NCBI GenBank assembly: GCA_012719415.1
Contig: JAAYAK010000267.1
Location: 1 to 32,202 of the forward strand
DNA from: Syntrophorhabdus sp.
GTDB lineage: Bacteria > Desulfobacterota > Syntrophorhabdia > Syntrophorhabdales > Syntrophorhabdaceae
Length of the DNA: 32,202 nucleotides
Reading direction: 5' to 3'
Positions 1 to 6,899 of this stretch are shown piece after piece (within the stretch, counting starts at the first letter, position 1; each line of letters opens with the position of its first letter). The notes beneath the pieces are model-generated. The model had not been told where the DNA came from, ran no database searches, and worked only from the letters and a program-made list of their open reading frames with translations. The translations under genes were made by a program, and so were the position numbers.

Positions 1-672
1 AAAGAGATACATAACGGCATTTATCTCGTCGGCAGTTCAGATATGACCGATGCAAAGGACTGCTGCGTCTATCTCCTCAACCTCGGGGAACTCGTCCTGA
101 TCGATGCCGGGGCCGGCTCGAGCGCGGGCGCCATCGTCCGCAATATCGAATCTCTCGGCTTCGACGCCGCCCTGGTTTCCACGATCGTCCTCACCCATTG
201 CCACATCGACCACGTCGGCGGCGCGGCAGCGATCAAGGACCGGACAGGGGCTCGCATCATCATGCACGAGCTCGACGCCGTGCCTGTCGAAAACGGCGAT
301 CAGAGGATGACAGCCGCCCACTGGTATGGGGTCAGGTTCCAGCCTCTGCCGGTGGACCTCACGTTCTCCGGCCATAGTGAGACGCTCTCCGTCGGGGGGC
401 GCAATCTCGTTCTGCTTCACACTCCCGGTCACACACCGGGCTCGCTCTCCGTCTATTGTGACACCGACGGCAAACGCGTTCTTTTCGGTCAGGACATACA
501 CGGCCCTTTTCTTGCCGATTTCGGGGCCAACATGTCCCACTGGCAAAGGTCGATGGAGGAGCTCCTCGCCCTCAACGCCGATATCCTCTGCGAGGGCCAC
601 TTCGGCATCTATCAACCGAACAAGAAGGTCACGGCCTACATCGAGCGGTATCTCGAGGAATATGGGGAATAA
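1..672 (+). CDS. MBL-fold metallo-hydrolase, 5' end outside window
   Basis: The reading frame is open from base 1, so the start lies upstream; the first ATG visible at 43 sits inside the fold and is probably not the start. The protein is a metallo-beta-lactamase-superfamily hydrolase. The metal-binding motif HxHxDH is seen as THCHIDHVGG, followed by the HTPGHTPGS motif and a late GHFGIY histidine, so the full set of zinc ligands looks present. Family members include glyoxalase II-like thioesterases, lactonases and sulfur dioxygenases; the sequence alone does not choose between them. There is no membrane segment in the visible part, so it is probably cytoplasmic. The stop at 670-672 overlaps a possible ATG at 662 of the next gene, suggesting co-transcription. 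Confident on fold, not on substrate. Confidence 0.85.
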   Translation, partial: KEIHNGIYLVGSSDMTDAKDCCVYLLNLGELVLIDAGAGSSAGAIVRNIESLGFDAALVSTIVLTHCHIDHVGGAAAIKDRTGARIIMHELDAVPVENGDQRMTAAHWYGVRFQPLPVDLTFSGHSETLSVGGRNLVLLHTPGHTPGSLSVYCDTDGKRVLFGQDIHGPFLADFGANMSHWQRSMEELLALNADILCEGHFGIYQPNKKVTAYIERYLEEYGE

Positions 673-1312
673 ACACCGTCTCAGGTCTCAGGTTCCAGGT
701 CTCAGGTTCCGCGCCTTGCCCGCCTTGCCACCCCTGTCCTCCCAACACCGGGCCCGGCAGTCCCGCTCAAATGCCGCGGCAGCGACGGAAAAAGCCCCAA
801 ACAACATCTCATCCTTTCACGGCAGGGCGCCCGTCATCGACGATGCCGCCTTCATCGACCACTCCGCCCGCGTGATCGGCGATGTCCTTGTCGCTCAGGG
901 GGTCAGCATCTGGCCGATGGCGGTCGTCAGGGCCGATGAGGCCTCGACGGTCATCGCCGAAGGGTCCGCCATCCTCGACCTCTGCCTCCTGGAGTCACCG
1001 GCAGGGTCTCCCGTCACCATAGGTTCGGGCTCCGTCATTAGCCACGGCGCCATCGTGCACGGAGCCCGCATTGCCTCCGGCGTCCTCGTCGGTGCCGGCG
1101 CCATAGTCCTTGACGACGCCGTCGTGGGCGAAGGGTCCATCGTCGCCGCCGGCGCCCTCGTCACGCCCCGGACCGTGATACCCCCCAATTCGCTCGTGCT
1201 TGGCTCCCCGGCCAGGATAGCCCGCGAGACAACCTCCGAGGAGCGTGACGGCATCACGGAACAGGCCCGGGGGCTTTTCCGCAAGTCGAGGGCCTATCTT
1301 GCGGGGATGTGA
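662..1312 (+). CDS. Gamma-carbonic-anhydrase-like left-handed beta-helix protein
   Basis: From about base 815 the product reads as a gamma-carbonic-anhydrase/YrdA-type hexapeptide-repeat protein: repeated [VI]GxG-type turns, the VIGDV start of the helix, the ISHGAIVHGARIA segment with two histidines, and the LGSPARIARE end followed by a C-terminal helix. In Cam and YrdA-type proteins zinc is bound by three histidines. The second and third appear conserved, but the first (VLH in the family) aligns by eye with LLE, a glutamate at 992-994, so zinc binding or anhydrase activity is doubtful. The start is uncertain. ATG 662 overlaps the upstream stop but makes an atypical basic extension of about 50 residues encoded partly by a CAGGTCTCA repeat. 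No ATG, GTG or ribosome site lies nearer to the domain; TTG 716 or 725 are alternatives. Confidence 0.75.
   Translation: MGNKHRLRSQVPGLRFRALPALPPLSSQHRARQSRSNAAAATEKAPNNISSFHGRAPVIDDAAFIDHSARVIGDVLVAQGVSIWPMAVVRADEASTVIAEGSAILDLCLLESPAGSPVTIGSGSVISHGAIVHGARIASGVLVGAGAIVLDDAVVGEGSIVAAGALVTPRTVIPPNSLVLGSPARIARETTSEERDGITEQARGLFRKSRAYLAGM
680..710 (+). repeat. Short direct repeat of CTCAGGTTCC / CAGGTCTCA type
   Basis: CTCAGGTTCC occurs at 687-696 and again at 701-710, and CAGGTCTCA at 682-690 and 696-704, giving a 14-bp period. The same 9-mer recurs near the right end of the window in both orientations (32105-32113 and 32182-32190). This suggests a dispersed intergenic repeat; here it lies where the next gene's N-terminus would be. 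Confidence 0.6.
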
Positions 1313-1433
1313 GGCGGGTTGCGGGTTGCCACAAAAGGACGCCCAATGGGAATGGGTTCTCAACGCAGTTCCCGGACACGACCAGGCATTCTTCTCCGGC
1401 AGCAAGAATCTTCTAGACCAGAGAGTCCCTTTT

Positions 1434-1467
1434 CCGGCACACTGGCAGGGAGTCCCGTTTGTGCCGG
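1434..1467. other. Inverted repeat upstream of the AraC gene
   Basis: CCGGCAC at 1434-1440 and GTGCCGG at 1461-1467 are perfect inverted copies separated by 20 bases, 23 bases before the chosen AraC start. It could be an operator for the regulator or simply a hairpin. The rest of the 1313-1489 gap shows no clear promoter or terminator. Confidence 0.25.
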
Positions 1468-1489
1468 GGCTCCGGGTAGGCTAGGTGAA

Positions 1490-2347
1490 ATGGAATTGCA
1501 GGGTAGCGGCGATATCGTCAGGTTTCAACGGGCTCCCGACCTTGATGGGCTGGAGTTCCTCCACGCCACCTTCGTGCGGCATTCCTTTCCCCGGCACACC
1601 CATGATACCTTCGCCATAGGTGTCATAGAGGGTGGCGTCCAGGCAACGTACTACAAGGGTTCCACCCATATCGCCACCTCCCGCGACATCTGCCTCATCA
1701 ACCCCGGCGAGGTCCACACGGGGTTCTCCCCCCACCCCTCGGGTTGGACGTATCGCGTCTTCTACCCCCAAACCTCGCTTCTTGAGACCATCGCCTCCGA
1801 GATCTTGCCCTGCGGATGCGGACTTCCGCACTTTTCCTCGCCCGTCATCAAGGACCCCCCGGTCTCCGCCGGTATCCTTCGCTTTCTCAGGGCCCTTGAG
1901 CTCTCCGATATCACCATCGAGCGGGAGACCCTCCTCTACTCCGTCATAGCACACATGATCTCGCGCCACGCCGACAGAAAAGGGGTGTCCCCGGCCTCAG
2001 AGGATGTCGAAAGGAGGGTCATCCGGCTGCTCCTTGAGTATCTCGACCATCATTTCACCGAGAACATCACGCTTCACGACCTTTCCCGCCTGGCCGGTTT
2101 GAGCCCCTTCCATCTCCTCCGCGTGTTCCGCGCAACCGTGGGCCTGCCCCCCCACGCCTATGTCATACAGAGGCGCGTCGACCGCGCCCGACGCCTTCTC
2201 CTCGCGGGCCTGCCTATCGCCGACGTTGGCCTGGAAGCGGGTTTTGCCGACCAGAGCCATTTCACCCGCGCCTTCAAAAGGATCGTCGGGGTCACGCCCG
2301 GCTGCTACCGCTCCAGCAATTCCGTTCAAGACTTCCCCGACCTTTGA
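1490..2347 (+). CDS. AraC-family transcriptional regulator
   Basis: A 285-residue regulator. The N-terminal half is an AraC-type cupin sensor: HSFPRHTHDTFAIGVIEGG near residues 31-49, then INPGEVHTGF. The C-terminal ~100 residues carry the two helix-turn-helix motifs of the AraC/XylS family, from NITLHDLSRLAGLSPFHLLR to the second helix DVGLEAGFADQSHFTRAFKR and the closing VGVTPGCYR. The frame is open further upstream to 1319, but those residues are low-complexity and unlike the family. ATG 1490, preceded by a modest AGGTGA, matches the usual length and is preferred. The GNAT and MFS genes follow on the same strand, so it may regulate the transporter; this is inference from position. The ligand is unknown. 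Confidence 0.85.
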   Translation: MELQGSGDIVRFQRAPDLDGLEFLHATFVRHSFPRHTHDTFAIGVIEGGVQATYYKGSTHIATSRDICLINPGEVHTGFSPHPSGWTYRVFYPQTSLLETIASEILPCGCGLPHFSSPVIKDPPVSAGILRFLRALELSDITIERETLLYSVIAHMISRHADRKGVSPASEDVERRVIRLLLEYLDHHFTENITLHDLSRLAGLSPFHLLRVFRATVGLPPHAYVIQRRVDRARRLLLAGLPIADVGLEAGFADQSHFTRAFKRIVGVTPGCYRSSNSVQDFPDL

Positions 2348-2419
2348 GCCTTACACTCTAACCAGGCGCGAGCGCCCCCGCTACCCGGCGCCTCCCGCAG
2401 CCGCCAAGGAGGGACCATA

Positions 2420-2914
2420 ATGATCAGGATCTGCACCGATCGCGACTTTGATTCGATCCTCGACATAATCAACGACGGGGCCCAGGCCTACAAGGGCATC
2501 ATACCCCAGGACCGCTGGCACGAACCTTACATGGACCGTCTCGAGCTCAGACGCGAGATCGAGGACGGCGTGGTCTTCTACGGCTGCGAGGAAAAGGACG
2601 CTCTCGTCGGCGTCATGGGAATACAGGACCGCGGCGACGTGTCTCTCATCCGCCACGCCTACGTCCGGACCACGCATAGAAACCATGGCATCGGCTCGAG
2701 GCTCCTTGAGCTTCTGGGATCCACCACAGCAAAGCCGCTCCTTGTCGGCACATGGGCGGCCGCTTCCTGGGCGATAGCCTTCTACGAGAGCAAAGGCTAC
2801 ACGCTCCTTCCCGCGCGCGAGAAGGAGCGCCTCCTCAGGAAGTACTGGTCGATACCCCAGCGCCAGGTGGATACCTCTGTTGTGCTCGCCGGCCCCGGGT
2901 GGCCCCTCCCGTGA
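2420..2914 (+). CDS. GNAT-family N-acetyltransferase
   Basis: 164 residues, a single GNAT domain that transfers an acetyl group from acetyl-CoA to an unidentified amine. The acetyl-CoA pyrophosphate-binding motif A (RxxGxG) is seen as R87-N-H-G90-I-G92 within YVRTTHRNHGIGSRLLE, after a central strand LVGVMGIQD. The end of the domain is marked by AIAFYESKGYTLLP, the usual late FYExxGF motif. A good ribosome site (AAGGAGGG) precedes ATG 2420. The last codons overlap the start of the MFS gene (GTGA at 2911-2914), so the two are translationally coupled. Family assignment is secure. An acetyltransferase coupled to an exporter can indicate a shared small-molecule substrate, but that is only a suggestion. 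Confidence 0.88.
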   Translation: MIRICTDRDFDSILDIINDGAQAYKGIIPQDRWHEPYMDRLELRREIEDGVVFYGCEEKDALVGVMGIQDRGDVSLIRHAYVRTTHRNHGIGSRLLELLGSTTAKPLLVGTWAAASWAIAFYESKGYTLLPAREKERLLRKYWSIPQRQVDTSVVLAGPGWPLP

Positions 2915-4167
2915 GGTCCCCACGGCGGCCTCCGCTGTTCTACGGCCATTTTCTCGTTGCAGCCGGCTATATCATCATGCTCCTCATGTATGGCACGCTC
3001 TATTCTTTCGGCGTCTTTCTCAAACCCCTCCTCGCGGAACCGGGCTGGACGAGGACGTCCCTTCTCGGTGCATATTCTCTCTGCTTCTTCCTCAGCGGAG
3101 CTCTCGCGGCACCGGCGGGATGGCTGACCGACAGGGTCGGCCCCGCGGCCGTCATCTGCACCTCCGGCATTTTCCTCGGCCTCGGCTACCTTCTTCTCTC
3201 CCATGCCAAGAGCGCTGCCGGACTTTTCCTCTCTCTCGGCCTCGTCGTTGGGGCAGGGATGAGTGGCGGCATCGCCCCGGTCCTCTCCACGGTGACGCGA
3301 TGGTACCGGGCCAGGAGGGGCTTGATGGCGGGGCTTGTCGTGGCGGGCGTGGGCTCGGGGACATTCGTCGTGCCCTCGATAGCGAGCGTCATCATTGCCG
3401 CCCTCGGCTGGCGCGCCTCCTTTCTCCTCTTCGGCATCGTCGCCGGAGGCGCCGTGGCGGGGCTGGGCCTTCTCTTCCGCCGTGACCCCCGGGGCATGGG
3501 CCTTCTTCCCTACGGCTGCCAACCTCGCGACGTCAACGCGGACGCGAGTCCGGCCCAGGGCCTTTCCGTCACCGAGGCGTCCCGCACACGTGAACTGTGG
3601 ATACTCATCGGGCTCTACGCCTGTGCCGGCTTCTTCATACAGATCGCCCTCGTGAGCACCACCATATACGCCGTCGACCTCGGCGCACCGGAGTTCCGGG
3701 CTGCGTCACTGCTCTCCGTCATGGGCCTTGGCAGCATAGCGGGCAGGCTCATCGGGGGTTTCGCATCCGACAGGTTCGGCACAAGGCCTGTCCTCGTTGC
3801 CGCCACCCTCATGATGGCCGCCCAGTTCGGCCTTCTTCTCGTCTCCCGGGATTTCCGGGCTCTCTTGTTCTTCGCCGGACTTTTCGGCATCACCTACGGA
3901 GAGATCCTCTGCGCGATGCCGCTTCTGCCCGCGGAAACCTTCGGTTTGCGCCATCACGGCGCCCTTCTCGGCGTCATCACCTTCGCCAGCACTCTCGGGG
4001 GCGGCATGGGGCCCCTCGCGGCGGGCTTTCTTTTCGATTTCTTCCGGAATTACAATGTCGTGTGGAGCGTCTGCCTGGCCGTCTCGCTCATGGCATTCGT
4101 CCTTTCCTTGTCGGCGGGAAGGGTCCGCCGCACCGATCTGAGGGCGGTCCGCGAAAGAGCGGATTGA
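2911..4167 (+). CDS. MFS transporter, monocarboxylate/oxalate-formate-like
   Basis: A 418-residue, 12-segment major facilitator transporter in the inner membrane. The first half has the loop 2-3 motif A as AGWLTDRVGPAAV; the second half repeats it as GRLIGGFASDRFGTRPVLVA. The opening GYIIMLLMYGTLYSFGVFLKPL, followed by GWTRTSLLGAYSL, and the WYRARRGLMAGLVVAGVGSG segment resemble the monocarboxylate porter and oxalate:formate antiporter families, so a carboxylate substrate is plausible. The frame is open back to 2752, but those residues are out-of-frame shadow of the GNAT gene. GTG 2911 overlaps the GNAT stop (GTGA) and places the first membrane segment near residue 12. No obvious intrinsic terminator follows; the parS-like site begins 6 bases after the stop. 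Confidence 0.87.
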   Translation: MRSPRRPPLFYGHFLVAAGYIIMLLMYGTLYSFGVFLKPLLAEPGWTRTSLLGAYSLCFFLSGALAAPAGWLTDRVGPAAVICTSGIFLGLGYLLLSHAKSAAGLFLSLGLVVGAGMSGGIAPVLSTVTRWYRARRGLMAGLVVAGVGSGTFVVPSIASVIIAALGWRASFLLFGIVAGGAVAGLGLLFRRDPRGMGLLPYGCQPRDVNADASPAQGLSVTEASRTRELWILIGLYACAGFFIQIALVSTTIYAVDLGAPEFRAASLLSVMGLGSIAGRLIGGFASDRFGTRPVLVAATLMMAAQFGLLLVSRDFRALLFFAGLFGITYGEILCAMPLLPAETFGLRHHGALLGVITFASTLGGGMGPLAAGFLFDFFRNYNVVWSVCLAVSLMAFVLSLSAGRVRRTDLRAVRERAD

Positions 4168-4172
4168 CCCCA

Positions 4173-4188
4173 TGTTTCACGTGGAACT
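4173..4188. promoter_or_regulatory. parS: parS-like centromere site (ParB binding)
   Basis: The 16-mer TGTTTCACGTGGAACT matches the widely conserved bacterial parS palindrome TGTTTCACGTGAAACA at 14 of 16 positions, including the central CACGTG and all of the left half. It lies in the 71-bp gap between convergent genes, about 14.5 kb from dnaA. parS sites are typically clustered near the origin, where ParB loads to segregate sister chromosomes. No parA or parB gene is in the window. Sequence match and location are direct observations; ParB binding is inferred. Confidence 0.7.
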
Positions 4189-4238
4189 ATCCTTTTATCC
4201 TATGATATCAATATGTTGTGTGGTTACCGCGAAGGCGG

Positions 4239-4919
4239 TCATCGCGCGCTGTGGACTTCCTTGTAGCGCATCTCCCTCTCTACGTCGCGAATCTTGCGCG
4301 CCAGGACATTCTTCAGGTGGGCCTCCATGTTCGTGAACTGGACCGACGCCAGGGCGACGGTCTTCCGTATCCGCTCGTTCTCCGGTTCCCACACCCTGAG
4401 CACCTTGGCCTCCACAGCGTAAGGAACGTCGTTCACGTACAGGCTGAGGTTCACCGGTTCGCCGATCACAAAGGGGAAGACCTTCTCGTGGCTGAACTTC
4501 GCCCCTCCGATGGATATGTCGATGAGGTTCACGCCCTTGCCGCCGACTGCTATCCTGATGCCGCAGTCCGTTGGGGGTTCAAGCCTGTAAAACATCCTCA
4601 GGTTGTACTCCTCGAAGCCTCCCGCCCTTCTCAGGACCAATGCCTGGACCTTGAGAGAGGACGAAAGCTCGAATTCCTTCAGGAACTCGACAACGATCGC
4701 CGGGAAACCGAAGCGGCGCGGCTGTCCGGCCGACCTGTCAATGAAGGTCACAAAAAGCTCCTTACCGAGGTGCGTCCTCGATATGGGAGGATCCGTCTGG
4801 GCGACGATCATCCTTTCGCCCACCATCTCGTGGACCGTCGAGTTCCCGACGTCAACGGTCTCCCTCATATGGTCTATGTTTACGATAATATTGATATTAA
4901 GGCCTGGTCTGATGTTCAT
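4239..4919 (-). CDS. PilZ-domain protein with YcgR-like N-terminal domain
   Basis: 226 residues. The C-terminal half is a PilZ domain, the cyclic-di-GMP receptor fold: RxxxR is seen as R108-M-F-Y-R112 and the D/NxSxxG motif as D134-I-S136-I-G-G139, both intact, so ligand binding is expected. The N-terminal ~105 residues (strands such as ELFVTFIDR and VQALVLRRAGG) look like the PilZN/YcgR-N beta-barrel found in flagellar brake proteins. It is soluble. It follows the cupin gene by 33 bases on the same strand and may share the glnA transcript. The ribosome site is weak (AGGCGA). The GGDEF protein encoded at 9241 may contribute to the c-di-GMP pool it senses. Its output partner is not evident. 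Confidence 0.85.
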   Translation of the reverse strand: MNIRPGLNINIIVNIDHMRETVDVGNSTVHEMVGERMIVAQTDPPISRTHLGKELFVTFIDRSAGQPRRFGFPAIVVEFLKEFELSSSLKVQALVLRRAGGFEEYNLRMFYRLEPPTDCGIRIAVGGKGVNLIDISIGGAKFSHEKVFPFVIGEPVNLSLYVNDVPYAVEAKVLRVWEPENERIRKTVALASVQFTNMEAHLKNVLARKIRDVEREMRYKEVHSAR

Positions 4920-4952
4920 CTTCGCCTGCGGACAGGAAAACGTCCTTCCTGC

Positions 4953-5321
4953 CTATTTCTCGGCCGTCTGCAGCAATCTCTTAAAGGGATACGCCGCTAT
5001 CACGAGGACGAATGTCTCCTCGTCCCTCGTGTTTTCCAGCGCGTGCGGCTCACCGGCAGGTATGAAGATCGAATCCCCTTCCTTTACCTCCCGGATCTCC
5101 TCCCCGACCTTCATGTTCCCGCCTCCCCGGAAGATCATGTATATCTCTTCGACCTCGTCGACGTGCTCCTCGATGGTGTTGCCCGGGGGCAGTATCGCAT
5201 AGGCCAGGAACTCTATGCCCTCGAGGATGCGGCTTGTCATGATCATCCACGCCGTCGCCCCCCAATGAGCCCTGTACCTCGTCGCCAACACTTCAGGATC
5301 GTTGAAATTCCGGACTATCAT
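4953..5321 (-). CDS. Small cupin-domain protein
   Basis: 122 residues forming a single Cupin_2-type barrel. Cupin motif 1 is visible around LPPGNTIEEHVDEVEEIY, with H53 and acidic residues at 57-59; the second histidine of the usual HxH is an aspartate (D55). Motif 2 is GDSIFIPAGEPHALEN, with H93. A metal site is therefore plausible, with an H-D-E-H ligand set. The start is well supported by AAGGAG seven bases before the ATG. It lies 77 bases after glnA and 33 before the PilZ gene on the same strand. Single-domain cupins serve as sugar isomerases, dioxygenases or ligand sensors; nothing here selects one function. Confidence 0.82.
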   Translation of the reverse strand: MIVRNFNDPEVLATRYRAHWGATAWMIMTSRILEGIEFLAYAILPPGNTIEEHVDEVEEIYMIFRGGGNMKVGEEIREVKEGDSIFIPAGEPHALENTRDEETFVLVIAAYPFKRLLQTAEK

Positions 5322-5382
5322 CTGACTCCTTTCCCGTCTGCGGTCCCGCCGCTTTTCAGCTCAAACCGCACCAACGACTCAA

Positions 5383-5396
5383 GCGGCTCCAGCCGC
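5383..5396 (-). terminator. Weak hairpin after glnA
   Basis: GCGGC and GCCGC form a 5-bp stem around TCCA (sense shown for the plus strand) directly beyond the glnA stop. There is no real U-tract on the glnA side, so it may only attenuate read-through into the cupin gene, or do nothing. Confidence 0.2.
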
Positions 5397-5398
5397 GT

Positions 5399-6721
5399 TT
5401 ACAGAACAGGCAGGTACGTCTCGATCTCGTAGTTCGACACGTGCGCCCTGAACCTGTCCCATTCTATCTTCTTGTTCTCGATGAGCTTCTCGAAGACATG
5501 GTCGCCCAGGGCTTCCCGCACCAGCTTTGAACCTTCCGTTAACTCTATGGCTTCGAACAGACTTCCCGGAAGGGACCCTATGCCCAGCTCCTTCCTTCGT
5601 TCCGGGCTCATATCGTAGACGTCTTCTTCAACGGCGCCGGGGAGAGGGTACTTGTTCCTTATCCCTTCAAGACCCGCCCTCAGCATGCAGGCAAACGCCA
5701 GGTAGGGATTGCATGCCGGATCGGGGCTTCTGTACTCCACCCGTGTCGCATTCTCCTTCCCCGGTTTGTAGAGAGGCACCCTGACCAGCGTCGACCTGTT
5801 GCGCCTCGCCCACGATATGTATACAGGCGCTTCGTAGCCGGGCACGAGCCTCTTGTAGGAGTTCACCCACTGGCTCGTCACCAGGGTTATCTCCCGCGCG
5901 TGCCTGAGCAGGCCGGCGATGTACCACTTTGCCACGTCGGAAAGGAAGTGCTTGTCCTTTTCGTTGAAGAAGGCGTTCTTCTTACCCTTGAAAAGGGACT
6001 GGTGCACATGCATCCCGCTGCCATTGACGCCGAATATCGGCTTCGGCATGAAGGTCGCGTACACGCCGTACTTCCTCGCCACCTCCTTCACGACGATCCG
6101 GTAGGTCATGGTGTTGTCCGCCATGGCGAGGCCGCCGGCGTACTTCAGGTCTATCTCGTGCTGGGACGGGGCCACCTCGTGGTGGCTGTACTCCACGCTT
6201 ATACCCATCTTCTGGAGCATGAGCACCGTGTCCCTCCGAAGGTCCACGGCCTCGTCGAGGGTGGTGATGTCGAAATAACCCCCCTTGTCGAGGGTCTGTG
6301 TCGCCGAATCGGACTTGAAATAGAAGTATTCCAGTTCGGGGCCCACGAAGAACTCGAACCCCATCTCCTGGGCGGCCTTGAGGTTCCGCTTCAGCACATA
6401 CCGGGGATCTCCCTTGTAGGGTGTCCCATCAGGTTCGAAGATGTCGCAGAACATCCGCGCCACCGATGCCTCCCCCTGGGGCCTCCAGGGCAGGACGGTG
6501 AAGGTCGACACGTCCGGCTTCGCCACCATGTCGCTCTCGTCGATGCGGGCAAACCCCTGGATGGAGGACCCGTCGAAACCCATGCCCTCCTCGAGGGCGC
6601 TCTCGAGCTCGTCGATGGTGATGGTGAAGCTCTTCGCGAACCCGAGCAGGTCGGTGAACCAGAGCTTTATAAAAGTGACACCCCTCTCCCGGGCATATTT
6701 CACCACCTGCGTCTTCGTCAT
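5399..6721 (-). CDS. glnA: Glutamine synthetase type I
   Basis: 440 residues. It makes glutamine from glutamate, ammonia and ATP, and is a cytoplasmic dodecamer. GSI signatures are all visible: MGFDGSSIQGFARIDESDM near the N-terminus, the catalytic ELEYFYF, the NGSGMHVHQSLF metal/ATP loop, and KENATRVEYRSPDPACNPYLA. At 440 residues, and with DVYDMSPERRKELGIGSLPGS in place of the NLYxLPP adenylylation loop, it resembles the shorter GSI-alpha form rather than the ~470-residue adenylylated GSI-beta form. ATG 6721 is chosen because AAGGAGGG lies just upstream and because the -35 element of the promoter overlaps the longer alternative start at 6784. It is divergent from the aminotransferase gene. 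Confidence 0.96.
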   Translation of the reverse strand: MTKTQVVKYARERGVTFIKLWFTDLLGFAKSFTITIDELESALEEGMGFDGSSIQGFARIDESDMVAKPDVSTFTVLPWRPQGEASVARMFCDIFEPDGTPYKGDPRYVLKRNLKAAQEMGFEFFVGPELEYFYFKSDSATQTLDKGGYFDITTLDEAVDLRRDTVLMLQKMGISVEYSHHEVAPSQHEIDLKYAGGLAMADNTMTYRIVVKEVARKYGVYATFMPKPIFGVNGSGMHVHQSLFKGKKNAFFNEKDKHFLSDVAKWYIAGLLRHAREITLVTSQWVNSYKRLVPGYEAPVYISWARRNRSTLVRVPLYKPGKENATRVEYRSPDPACNPYLAFACMLRAGLEGIRNKYPLPGAVEEDVYDMSPERRKELGIGSLPGSLFEAIELTEGSKLVREALGDHVFEKLIENKKIEWDRFRAHVSNYEIETYLPVL

Positions 6722-6755
6722 CGATCGCCCTCCTTCGCGTTCCGCAATTTCCTCC

Positions 6756-6784
6756 ATTATGAAGAGGTGGGCCTTCAAAGTCAA
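6756..6784 (-). promoter_or_regulatory. Sigma-70 promoter for glnA
   Basis: On the minus strand TTGACT (6779-6784) and CATAAT (6756-6761) are separated by exactly 17 bases and point at glnA, giving a leader of roughly 28 bases before ATG 6721. No sigma-54 -24/-12 element was seen here, so NtrC-type control of this promoter is not indicated. Confidence 0.65.
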
Positions 6785-6817
6785 TGCTTTTCCTTGGCTT
6801 GCCGGGCGCTCATTCCG

Positions 6818-6847
6818 TTGACAGGCCCGGCCCCGTTCTGGTACATT
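6818..6847 (+). promoter_or_regulatory. Sigma-70 promoter for the aminotransferase gene
   Basis: A perfect TTGACA at 6818-6823 and TACATT at 6842-6847, 18 bases apart, lie 53 bases before the aminotransferase ATG. It is back-to-back with the glnA promoter, the two -35 elements being about 33 bases apart. Confidence 0.6.
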
Positions 6848-6899
6848 TCCTTAACGTCGATCCGGCAGATCCCGGGGGGGACTCAATGAGGCACAGACC

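Noticed and set aside
326-661. Upstream extension of the carbonic-anhydrase-like frame
   Set aside because: It is a shadow of the metallo-hydrolase gene in another frame and rich in R, S and P.
4226-4239. Hairpin ACCGC-GAAG-GCGGT between the convergent MFS and PilZ genes
   Set aside because: The stem is only 5 bp and neither strand has a T-tract, so it does not qualify as an intrinsic terminator.
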